Both the position numbers and the translations under genes were made by a program. Of a DNA stretch of 45,273 nucleotides, positions 16,160-23,255 are shown in pieces. Source of the stretch: an uncultured Lachnospiraceae bacterium (GTDB taxonomy: Bacteria > Bacillota > Clostridia > Lachnospirales > Lachnospiraceae); assembly GCA_934292725.1 (NCBI GenBank), contig CAKQXY010000030.1, forward strand, positions 1 through 45,273, in the 5' to 3' direction. Position 1 is the first letter of the stretch. Each line of letters opens with the position of its first letter. The notes under the pieces are model-generated. The model ran no database searches. It was not told the DNA's origin and saw nothing but the letters and a program-made list of their open reading frames with translations.

Positions 16160-16327
16160 ATGGAAAAGTATACAAAGGCTCAGATGGAAGTCATTGAGTT
16201 TGAAGCCGAAGATGTTATTACGACATCGGGAACTAGTATCCCTATCGGAAAATGCCCATTTGACCAGGCGACTGGTTGTCCGTTTAACAATCCTGGCTGT
16301 ACGGATTATACTATTTGGGGCGACTGA
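16160..16327 (+). CDS. Candidate RiPP precursor peptide (3 Cys core)
   Basis: 55 residues starting MEKYTKAQMEVIEFEAEDVI and ending TIWGD. It has the best ribosome site of the operon (AAAGGAGG at 16143-16150, nine bases before ATG). The first ~23 residues form an acidic, amphipathic leader ending in DVITTSG, a style common in clostridial RiPP leaders. The rest is the likely core: C32-P-F-D, C40-P-F-N, C47-T-D, spaced 8 and 7 residues apart, i.e. degenerate repeats with an acidic or amide residue two or one positions after each Cys. It lies between the radical SAM gene and the PqqD-like gene and is followed at once by a strong hairpin. Core composition (Pro, Gly, Cys, aromatic) differs from any housekeeping small protein I know. 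Confidence 0.85.
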   Translation: MEKYTKAQMEVIEFEAEDVITTSGTSIPIGKCPFDQATGCPFNNPGCTDYTIWGD

Positions 16328-16336
16328 TGACACATC

Positions 16337-16376
16337 AGAAGAAGGCAGGCCGCATCGGCAGCCTGCCTTCTTCTTT
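16337..16376 (+). terminator. Hairpin after the precursor gene (partial terminator)
   Basis: AGAAGAAGGCAGGC (16337-16350) pairs perfectly with GCCTGCCTTCTTCT (16361-16374), 14 bp with a 10-base loop, then TT and AAAA. The short U-tract suggests incomplete termination, so precursor mRNA would exceed that of the downstream PqqD, peptidase and ABC genes. It may also protect the precursor mRNA 3' end. Confidence 0.7.
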
Positions 16377-16411
16377 AAAAAACACCGTTCCAAGAAAGGA
16401 CAATTTAAAAT

Positions 16412-16669
16412 ATGAAACTGAAAGATACTTTTGTTACACAGGAAATGGATGGCGAGCAGGTGATGGTAGAAGCCGGCGGCGGATTTGCTGGCATGGTGCG
16501 CAGCAATCAAACGGCGGCATTCATCATTGATCAGCTCAAGACGGAGACCACAAAAGATGCCATTCTGGATGCCATGGAGAAAAAATACGATGCACCACGC
16601 GCCGTGATGGCAGAGGATGTGGACATGGTGCTGGCAAACCTGGAAAAGATCGGTGCGCTGGATGCGTAA
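16412..16669 (+). CDS. PqqD-like RiPP recognition element protein
   Basis: 85-residue free-standing PqqD-fold protein, predicted to bind the precursor leader and present it to the modifying enzymes. The order of elements fits the family: short beta strands at MKLKDTFVTQEMDGEQVMVE, a strand/helix around NQTAAFIIDQL (where family members read 'xNxTAxxIWxLL'), TTKDAILDAMEKKYDA (winged helix) and a final helix VDMVLANLEKIGAL. AAAGGACA precedes ATG 16412. It overlaps the peptidase gene by eight bases. Its place right after the precursor supports the RiPP reading. Confidence 0.85.
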   Translation: MKLKDTFVTQEMDGEQVMVEAGGGFAGMVRSNQTAAFIIDQLKTETTKDAILDAMEKKYDAPRAVMAEDVDMVLANLEKIGALDA

Positions 16670-17105
16670 ATCGACATTTGAGGAGGAGATCGCGCGCAAT
16701 GGCTTTTTGCTTTACCGCAATGTAGGCGACAGTATGCTGCCGCTGATCCGGCAGGGTAAAGACCTGCTGCTTATCGTTAGTAAACCGGAAGGACGGCTGA
16801 GAAAATACGATGTGCCGCTCTACCGTCGGGACAGCGGACAATATGTGCTCCACCGTATTCTAAAAGTGCGTGAAAACGATTATGTAATCTGCGGAGACAA
16901 CCGCTGGCGGCGGGAGACCGGGATTACCGATCGGCATATCATCGGCGTGCTGACGGCAGTGATAAGGGATGGACAGAAGCTCCCGGTCACGGATAAGCGT
17001 TACCAGCTGTATGTGCATCTTTGGTGTGATCTGTTTTATCTGCGCGCAGCGGTGCTTTGGTGCCGTGATCTGCCAGGAAGAATAAAAAGGAAGCTATGTC
17101 AATGA
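16662..17105 (+). CDS. S26 signal-peptidase-like protease of the RiPP cluster
   Basis: 147-residue S24/S26-type peptidase. GDSMLPLIRQG carries the catalytic serine (Ser24). There is no convincing lysine at the general-base position; instead YVLHRILKV (His64) and VICGDN (Asp79) match the Ser-His-Asp arrangement of the Sec11/archaeal signal peptidase branch. No strong N-terminal anchor is seen; a moderately hydrophobic stretch occurs near the C-terminus (about 110-130). The ATG at 16662 overlaps the PqqD-like stop (GATGCGTAA), and the upstream extension of the frame is rejected as overlap with PqqD. It ends in an ATGA overlap with the ABC gene. A leader-cleaving role is inferred, since the ABC protein has no C39 peptidase. 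Confidence 0.82.
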   Translation: MRKSTFEEEIARNGFLLYRNVGDSMLPLIRQGKDLLLIVSKPEGRLRKYDVPLYRRDSGQYVLHRILKVRENDYVICGDNRWRRETGITDRHIIGVLTAVIRDGQKLPVTDKRYQLYVHLWCDLFYLRAAVLWCRDLPGRIKRKLCQ

Positions 17106-18823
17106 AACAAAAAAATACCTTACAATGGATCAGCAACGTAGCGGGAAAAGCCAAGCTTCTGGTAGGCGTTCTGGTTGCAGTACAGGCGGTGCTGAGTGTT
17201 TCCAGTATCGCCTTTGCCTTTATTTTGCGGCGTATTATCAATATGGCCGTGCAGGGAGCATCCACCGGGTTTAGGTCGGCGTTTGTGCTGCTGGCAGGCG
17301 TGATCGCGGCGCAGATCGTACTTGGCGCTGTGAGCCATTTTCTGAGCGAGTACACCACGACCACCGTAGAAAACCGCTTTAAGCAGCGGCTTTTTACGGC
17401 ACTGCTCACTGGAAATTATGCGTCAGTCACGGCGGTACATTCCGGTGAATGGATGAATCGCCTTACATCAGACACCACTATCATTGCAGGCGGTGTTACG
17501 CAGATCGTGCCTGGTCTGATTGGAATGCTGGTGCGGCTGTTCGGCGCATTGGCAGCCATCTTATGGCTGGAGCCGCGCTTTTTTTTGGTGCTGGTGCCAG
17601 GCGGTGCAGCGATGCTTGCATTGACATATGGATTTCGGAAAATTATGAAACGCCTGCACAAAAACATTCGGGAAGCAGACGGCACCCTTCGGGTCTTTCT
17701 GCAGGAGCGGTTGGAAAGCCTGCTCATAGTGAGAACTTTTGCAAAGGAGCAGCAGACTGCAACGCAGGCGGCAAGCCTGATGGAAAAGCACAAGGACGCA
17801 CGGATGAAGCGCAGTAACTTTTCCAACCTGTGCAACATCGGGTTTGCTGGTGCGATGAACGGCGCGTATCTGCTGGGCATCGGCTTTTGCGGATATGGTA
17901 TTCTGACCGGAACGATGAGCTACGGAAATTTGATGGCGATCATGCAGCTTGTGGGGCAGGTGCAAAACCCGTTTGCCAACATTACGGGGTATCTGCCGCG
18001 TTATTACGCCATGCTTGCCAGCGCGGAGCGTCTGATGGAAGCTGAAGCGTTTGCACCGGACAGCGAGCACCCGCTTGCAGAGGAAAAAGCGTTGGAGTTT
18101 TATCGCACTAAACTGACGGCACTTCGGCTTGAACACGCCAGCTTTACCTACCAACCGCCTGTCTGCGCAGAGGAAGAACAGCCGCCAATGCCGGTGGTAC
18201 TGAAGGACATTGATCTGACCATCCGCAAGGGCGAGTACATCGCGTTCACCGGGCCGTCAGGCTGCGGCAAAAGCACGGTGCTGAAATTGCTGATGTGCCT
18301 TTACCCACTGGATGCCGGTTCACGCACGCTGGAAACCACCTGCGGCACACAGCCGCTTACAGCGGCGTGGCGCAGTCTGTTCGCTTATGTACCGCAGGGC
18401 AATCAACTGCTTTCTGGTACGATCCGGGACATTGTTTCCTTTGGCGACACGCACAAAGCACAGGATGATGTTGGCATTCTCCGCGCCCTGCGCATTGCCT
18501 GCGCAGAGGATTTTGTGCAGAAGCTGGAAAAAGGGCTGGATACTACGCTGGGCGAACATGGACAGGGGCTTTCTGAAGGGCAGATGCAGCGCATCGCCAT
18601 TGCTCGTGCCGTGTTCTCAGAGCATCCTATCCTGATGCTGGATGAGGCTACCAGTGCCTTGGACGAAGTTACTGCGCAGCAGTTACTGGAAAATCTGCGC
18701 CGCATGACCGACAAAACGGTTCTGATGGTTACGCACCGAGCAGATCAGACCGAATTTTTTGACAGGGAGCTGTCTTTTTCCAAAGATGGCATCCAAAACC
18801 GGGTGCCAGACCACTGGTACTAA
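17102..18823 (+). CDS. ABC transporter, fused membrane and ATPase domains (peptide exporter)
   Basis: Half-transporter of 573 residues. Residues 1-310 form a six-helix ABC_membrane region, including VGVLVAVQAVLSVSSIAFAF and IVLGAVSHF. The ATPase domain has Walker A GPSGCGKST (384-392), Q-loop YVPQGNQL, signature LSEGQ (about 490), Walker B ILMLDEATSAL (about 508-518) and H-loop VTHR. No N-terminal C39 peptidase is present, so it exports but does not trim. The ATGA overlap with the peptidase favours 17102; ATG 17096 is an alternative only four bases from the AAGGA site. It would act as a homodimer to export the matured peptide and perhaps confer immunity. GC content is visibly higher than in the surrounding chromosome. 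Confidence 0.9.
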   Translation: MKQKNTLQWISNVAGKAKLLVGVLVAVQAVLSVSSIAFAFILRRIINMAVQGASTGFRSAFVLLAGVIAAQIVLGAVSHFLSEYTTTTVENRFKQRLFTALLTGNYASVTAVHSGEWMNRLTSDTTIIAGGVTQIVPGLIGMLVRLFGALAAILWLEPRFFLVLVPGGAAMLALTYGFRKIMKRLHKNIREADGTLRVFLQERLESLLIVRTFAKEQQTATQAASLMEKHKDARMKRSNFSNLCNIGFAGAMNGAYLLGIGFCGYGILTGTMSYGNLMAIMQLVGQVQNPFANITGYLPRYYAMLASAERLMEAEAFAPDSEHPLAEEKALEFYRTKLTALRLEHASFTYQPPVCAEEEQPPMPVVLKDIDLTIRKGEYIAFTGPSGCGKSTVLKLLMCLYPLDAGSRTLETTCGTQPLTAAWRSLFAYVPQGNQLLSGTIRDIVSFGDTHKAQDDVGILRALRIACAEDFVQKLEKGLDTTLGEHGQGLSEGQMQRIAIARAVFSEHPILMLDEATSALDEVTAQQLLENLRRMTDKTVLMVTHRADQTEFFDRELSFSKDGIQNRVPDHWY

Positions 18824-18850
18824 ACTCAGCTATTATTAAAGGAGCATGAA

Positions 18851-19996
18851 ATGGAGAATATTTCAAAAATTTTGCTTTATCTTATGGCCTGTTCCATACA
18901 AAGCGTAAAGCCAGAAGAGAAATTCCTTGTTGGAGCAGATTTGGAAAAATTGCTCCAGACCGCAAAGGCGCATTCGGTTTCTGCAATGGTTTGTATGGCT
19001 TTGGAACAAACGGATATATTTCGCAATGCGGAGGGAAGTACACAGCTGAAATGGATTGATGCTAAAAATAAAGCAGTAAGGAAAAATCTCCTGTTGGATA
19101 CTGAACGTCATCAATTGGAGAAAGAGTTTGCAAAGAATGGCATCTGGTATATGCCGCTGAAGGGTAGTATCTTAAAAGACTGGTATCCTAAATTTGGCAT
19201 GCGTGAAATGGCTGATAACGATATACTTTTCGATGAGAAAAAACGCAATGATGTAAAACAAATTTTCCAAAATCGTGGTTACACTGTGGAATCATACGGC
19301 AAAATTAACCATGATGCATATGAAAAGCCACCGATCTATAACTTTGAGATGCATGTGGAACTTTATCTTGAGCTATATGAGAAGTTTCATGAAAAGTATA
19401 TCAATGTAAAGCAGCTATTGATTCAGGATGAGTATAATCCGTATCGTTTTAACTTTACGCAGGAGGATTTTTATGTGTTTGCCATAACTCACGCGTATAA
19501 GCATTACCACAGTAGGGGAACAGGGGTTCGCACTTTGGCGGACATTTATGTCATGGAGCAAAAATTGGGAAAAAATTTGAATTGGGAGTATGTGGAGTCT
19601 GAGCTGCGCGGCCTTGACATCTTTGATTATGAGAAAGAGAGTCGTCAGCTCGCCAAGAAACTATTTGGTGCGGCAGTATGGCCACAGGAAGATCTTCTGA
19701 CTGAAGCCGAGCAGAAGATGCTTGCTTATTATGTTGGTTCATCTACGTATGGAACGATTCAAAATAAAATGCAAAATTTGCAGTCAGATGGTAAAGCTAT
19801 CACAGTTTACACAAAACTAAGGTATATTTTCTCACGTATTTTCCCTGATCTGAAATGGTGCAAATTTTATGCGCCAACCGTATATAAGTATCCTGTATTG
19901 CTGCCGTTTTTCTGGGTTTGGAGATTGCTGGTAAAAGGTTTTAAAAAGCGGAATATAGTAAGGCGTGAGTTAGAAAGTATAAAGAACGCAAAGTAG
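18851..19996 (+). CDS. Nucleotidyltransferase-family protein (NTP_transf_5-like)
   Basis: 381-residue protein. The region near 101-127 (PLKGSILKDWYPKFGMREMA, then DNDILFD) matches the family pattern LKG...Y-x-x-x-x-R-x-x-xD-x-D of uncharacterised nucleotidyltransferases: Lys-Gly plus the metal-binding D-x-D, here DND. A helical C-terminus follows. Such proteins recur in lasso and other RiPP clusters alongside HPr-kinase-like genes and are proposed to modify the peptide or a phosphate group, but their reaction is not known to me. AAAGGAGCATGAA precedes ATG 18851, 27 bases after the ABC stop, so it is in the operon. Base composition drops back toward AT-rich here. It converges with the DUF4832 gene, three bases between stops. 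Confidence 0.75.
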   Translation: MENISKILLYLMACSIQSVKPEEKFLVGADLEKLLQTAKAHSVSAMVCMALEQTDIFRNAEGSTQLKWIDAKNKAVRKNLLLDTERHQLEKEFAKNGIWYMPLKGSILKDWYPKFGMREMADNDILFDEKKRNDVKQIFQNRGYTVESYGKINHDAYEKPPIYNFEMHVELYLELYEKFHEKYINVKQLLIQDEYNPYRFNFTQEDFYVFAITHAYKHYHSRGTGVRTLADIYVMEQKLGKNLNWEYVESELRGLDIFDYEKESRQLAKKLFGAAVWPQEDLLTEAEQKMLAYYVGSSTYGTIQNKMQNLQSDGKAITVYTKLRYIFSRIFPDLKWCKFYAPTVYKYPVLLPFFWVWRLLVKGFKKRNIVRRELESIKNAK

Positions 19997-19999
19997 GAA

Positions 20000-21487
20000 T
20001 TATATTTCGATACTTCCTAACTCGTATCCATATTCTGTAAGCGTCTGTGTATTTGCAAATAGTATTGTGCGGTTAAGGGCGGTATCACTGCATTTTAAAT
20101 AAAGCGTATAGGTATTATTTTCCTTATTATTCAGACTGCGCACATCAATTGGAACTGTAAATGAGGAAGACTCTTTGCTGTTCCATAGGCGTGGATCAGT
20201 ATCAATAGGTACTTTAGCGACACAATCCCCAGTTAGATCTGAAACTACATATACGCTTGCCTCAAGAGGACGGTAATAATTCGAGAAGCCTACATTTCGA
20301 ATTGTTACTGTCAGCATTCCGGTGTCATCAAATAGCGGATGAAATTTTAACGATGAACTGTCAAGAACATATCTGTAGCCTAGATGACGTTCAATATAAT
20401 CATATCCACTCATTCCATTCCAAACATCGTCAGTTCCATTTACTATAGTTTCTTTCCATTTATTCAGTACAGTACTATCATATTCACTGTTTAGATAAGA
20501 TACATGCATTTGCGTAAGATCCTTTACAGCGTTATCAAAGTCATTATATATATTATCAATAATCACCTCGCCTCCATTTGGCACATAACGGCAGAGGTCA
20601 TTCTGAAAGACAAGCTCATCCTCGCGTGTCCACGCATCGCTATAATTTGTATTCAAATCCGCGGCCGACTTATCACCGTAAGTGCCTGTATCATTTGTAG
20701 AGCCAAGCATTCCATCATTATACAAACTGAGACGTGAAGCCAAGGAAGATAAAAAATTTGGCTGTGGACAATGCGGTACTTTGGTGTCATGATACTCGCC
20801 TACAATGGTTCTCCACTGCGCAGGAGTGCGAACTGAAAGAAAAATAGAAGGATCAATAACATTGTCCAACTTTTGAATTAGCGTTTCCATCTCACCATTT
20901 CCCATATGTGTGGTATTGTTCATCTCGCCCCAGTTTCCGACGAAAATTCCCTGCATAATGTAGACAGATGAGGCATACTTATTTACGATTGGTCCAACCT
21001 GTTCCATATGCGTTAAAATCTGAGACAACTCATTTGGTTCACTTTCTAAATTTTGACCATCCCAATCATATAAGAAGCGCAAAATCAGCTGACGGCCTGT
21101 CTTAGTCCACGCAGACAAAATCGAATCAATTTGGTCAAGGGCATTATCAGAAAGATTACAATTTGCATAATTTTTCAGATTGATTTCAATCAGGGATAGT
21201 TCAAGTGAAGAATTGTTTGAATCAAGAGCAGCATTTGTCTCAGGCAGTGAAAAAGTGGCATCCTCTGCCAACATATAGCCGCGAATCGAGTACAAGCCAA
21301 CATATGGATTTTTGATTGAATCATTAGATTCAGAATAGCTATATGGTGTATAATCGACAAAGCATAGACGGCTATTTAACCAAAATAAAAAAACAGCAAT
21401 CGGTACAATAAGAATGACTATGATGCTAACAATAAAAGAACAAAGACGATGAGAATGTGTTCGCTTCAAAATGAGACTCCTTTTCAA
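20000..21487 (-). CDS. Membrane-anchored or secreted DUF4874/DUF4832 protein
   Basis: 495 residues. A basic N-terminus followed by FIVSIIVILIVPIAVFLFWL (about 18-37) gives a signal anchor, so the rest lies outside the cytoplasm. The body resembles the DUF4874 (about 60-230) plus DUF4832 (about 235-490) pair found in putative glycan-acting proteins. RFLYDWDG, GIFVGNWGEMN and SVRTPAQWR look like strand-end motifs of a TIM-barrel, with the Glu in NWGEMN a possible acidic catalyst. The C-terminal domain (GMLTVTIRNVGFSNYYRP) is beta-rich. No enzymatic activity is established for these domains as far as I know. Its promoter copies that of the SDR gene at 5.6 kb. It is not obviously part of the RiPP pathway. 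Confidence 0.72.
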   Translation of the reverse strand: MKRSLILKRTHSHRLCSFIVSIIVILIVPIAVFLFWLNSRLCFVDYTPYSYSESNDSIKNPYVGLYSIRGYMLAEDATFSLPETNAALDSNNSSLELSLIEINLKNYANCNLSDNALDQIDSILSAWTKTGRQLILRFLYDWDGQNLESEPNELSQILTHMEQVGPIVNKYASSVYIMQGIFVGNWGEMNNTTHMGNGEMETLIQKLDNVIDPSIFLSVRTPAQWRTIVGEYHDTKVPHCPQPNFLSSLASRLSLYNDGMLGSTNDTGTYGDKSAADLNTNYSDAWTREDELVFQNDLCRYVPNGGEVIIDNIYNDFDNAVKDLTQMHVSYLNSEYDSTVLNKWKETIVNGTDDVWNGMSGYDYIERHLGYRYVLDSSSLKFHPLFDDTGMLTVTIRNVGFSNYYRPLEASVYVVSDLTGDCVAKVPIDTDPRLWNSKESSSFTVPIDVRSLNNKENNTYTLYLKCSDTALNRTILFANTQTLTEYGYELGSIEI

Positions 21488-21518
21488 TCAACCCAATCAA
21501 GTTAGGTGTATATCAGCT

Positions 21519-21547
21519 ATATTAGCATCAAATTTATTAATTTGCAA
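21519..21547 (-). promoter_or_regulatory. Sigma-A promoter of the DUF4832 gene (35-bp repeat copy 2)
   Basis: On the minus strand: TTGCAA (21547-21542), 17-base spacer ending TGC, TAATAT (21524-21519). Bases 21515-21549 match 5610-5644 at 34 of 35 positions. Confidence 0.7.
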
Positions 21548-21592
21548 ATGAGTTGAAGTTGAAGTTGTGTATACCGACCAAACAAAAAAGTC

Positions 21593-21621
21593 TTGCTGAA
21601 ATCCTAAAAACAATGTATACT
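21593..21621 (+). promoter_or_regulatory. Sigma-A promoter of pfp
   Basis: TTGCTG (21593-21598), 17-base spacer, TATACT (21616-21621), 24 bases before ATG 21646. It divides the island/DUF4832 side from the central-metabolism side. Confidence 0.65.
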
Positions 21622-21645
21622 GTTTTCGTTGAGGAGGTATGTTTT

Positions 21646-22875
21646 ATGGAGACAATCAAGAATGTATTAGTTGGACAGTCAGGTGGACCGACGGCAGTAA
21701 TTAATGCAAGCCTTGCGGGTGTTTACGAGACAGCAAGGGCGATGGGCGCAGAGCATGTATATGGTATGCGCTATGGAATACAGGGACTGCTCCAGGAGCA
21801 GATCGTTGATTTAAATGAGTGTCTTAGCGATAAGATGGATATTGAGCTGTTAAAGCGTACACCGGCAAGCTATTTAGGCAGCTGTCGTTTTCGTTTGCCA
21901 AATCCGGATGTGGATGAGGAACCATATCAGCAGCTGTTTCACTTATTTGAAAAATACGAGATTGGCGCTGTATTCTATATCGGCGGCAATGATTCGATGG
22001 ATACGATTGCGAGACTGGCAGCGTATGGTGCTAAAGTAAAAAGCAGCATTCGCTTTATCGGTGTTCCAAAGACAATTGATAATGATTTAATGTTTACTGA
22101 TCACACACCGGGTTATGGAAGTGCAGCAAAGTATATTGCAGCAACGATCAAGGGAATTATATGTGATTCAAGTGTCTATAACCTGAACAGTGTAACAGTA
22201 GTTGAGATTATGGGCCGTCATACAGGATGGCTGGCAGGTGCAGCAAGTCTGGCAGCAGGTGCAGACTGTAATGGACCAGATATGATTCTTCTGCCGGAGC
22301 GTGCATTTGACGAGGAAGCATTTCTTGCAAAAGTGGCACAGCTTGAAAAAGAGCGTCATACGCTTGTGATTGCAGTGAGCGAGGGTGTGAAGAACAAGGC
22401 TGGTGAGTTCTTGTGTGATCTTGTATCTGGACCTGGTGCAGTGGACGCGTTTGGTCATAAGGCTGCACTTTCTGGTACGGCTCGTTACCTTGCAGATTTG
22501 ATTAAGGCTCATCTTGGATGTAAGACAAGAGCAGTTGAGCTGTCAGTTTTGCAGCGCTGTGCATCTCCGCTTGCAAGCCGTACTGATGTGACAGAGGCAT
22601 ATCAGGTAGGCGGTGCTGCTGTGGAAGCTGCTTTTCGCGGTGAAACTGGAAAGATGTGCACGATTTATCGTGTATCAGATATTCCGTACCGCACAGAGAC
22701 GGGCCTGACTGATGTAAGCCGTGTGGCAAACAAGGAAAAATGTGTGCCAGATGAGTGGATTAGCGAGGATGGCATGCATGTAACACCAGAGTTTGCACGT
22801 TATGCAAGACCGTTAATTCAGGCAGAGCTGCATCCATTCTATGTAGATGGTGTGCCGCGTCATCTGCATCTGTAA
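21646..22875 (+). CDS. pfp: 6-phosphofructokinase, probably PPi-dependent
   Basis: Phosphorylates fructose-6-phosphate to fructose-1,6-bisphosphate. 409 residues, longer than the ~320 of ATP-PFK and in the PPi-type range. Motifs: GGPTAVINASLAGV, GGNDSMDT (113-120), PKTIDND, HTPGYGSAAKY and MGRHTGW. The two residues that distinguish donors both point to pyrophosphate: an Asp (D116) at the position of Gly104 and a Lys (K142) at the position of Gly124 of E. coli PfkA. The frame is open back to 21553, but the promoter lies in that stretch; GAGGAGG before ATG 21646 sets the start. The acylphosphatase follows after 47 bases. PPi-PFK is common in fermentative clostridia, where it saves ATP. Confidence 0.9.
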   Translation: METIKNVLVGQSGGPTAVINASLAGVYETARAMGAEHVYGMRYGIQGLLQEQIVDLNECLSDKMDIELLKRTPASYLGSCRFRLPNPDVDEEPYQQLFHLFEKYEIGAVFYIGGNDSMDTIARLAAYGAKVKSSIRFIGVPKTIDNDLMFTDHTPGYGSAAKYIAATIKGIICDSSVYNLNSVTVVEIMGRHTGWLAGAASLAAGADCNGPDMILLPERAFDEEAFLAKVAQLEKERHTLVIAVSEGVKNKAGEFLCDLVSGPGAVDAFGHKAALSGTARYLADLIKAHLGCKTRAVELSVLQRCASPLASRTDVTEAYQVGGAAVEAAFRGETGKMCTIYRVSDIPYRTETGLTDVSRVANKEKCVPDEWISEDGMHVTPEFARYARPLIQAELHPFYVDGVPRHLHL

Positions 22876-22922
22876 AATTTCAGAGCAGTCTGTACGGTTA
22901 AGTGATGTAAAGGAGAAAACAT

Positions 22923-23198
22923 ATGGCAGATACTGTAGTTCGCAAGCATATCATTTTTTACGGCAGAGTGCAGGATGTAGGTTTTCGTTATTTCTCAGTT
23001 TATAAGGCAAGGCTTCTTGGTCTTGCCGGCTGGGTAAAAAATTTAGATGATGGAAGCGTAGAGATGGAGGTGCAGGGAAAAGAAGCCGAAATCGATACGC
23101 TGATTCAGTTTTTGGACGGTCACCGCTGGATTCGCATTGATGCTATGAATGTAGAAAATATTGCGGTGATACCGGATCACGATTTTGTTGAGAGATAA
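22923..23198 (+). CDS. acyP: Acylphosphatase
   Basis: 91-residue enzyme hydrolysing acyl phosphates. GRVQDVGFRYFS supplies the phosphate-binding loop and catalytic Arg, and GWVKNLDDGSVEMEVQG carries the catalytic Asn and the GxVxNxxDGxVE signature. AAAGGAGAAAACAT precedes ATG 22923. It lies between pfp and loaP, probably in one transcript. The length and motifs are complete. Confidence 0.93.
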   Translation: MADTVVRKHIIFYGRVQDVGFRYFSVYKARLLGLAGWVKNLDDGSVEMEVQGKEAEIDTLIQFLDGHRWIRIDAMNVENIAVIPDHDFVER

Positions 23199-23255
23199 GC
23201 GTGCACGCAAGGAACCATTCAGACGTATCTGCTGCCGTTTTTAATTGGAGGTTTT

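Noticed and set aside
15773..16699. 308-residue antisense ORF across the radical SAM 3' end, precursor and PqqD gene
   Set aside because: No ribosome site or motif; His/Cys/Arg/Ser-rich content is that of a complement frame of GC-richer coding DNA.
16662..17105. LexA-like S24 repressor
   Set aside because: No N-terminal DNA-binding domain; the Ser-His-Asp pattern fits signal-peptidase-type S26.
13985..19996. Lasso-peptide cluster
   Set aside because: Kinase, nucleotidyltransferase, PqqD-like and ABC genes fit, but there is no transglutaminase-like B2 or asparagine-synthase-like cyclase, and a radical SAM enzyme is present instead.
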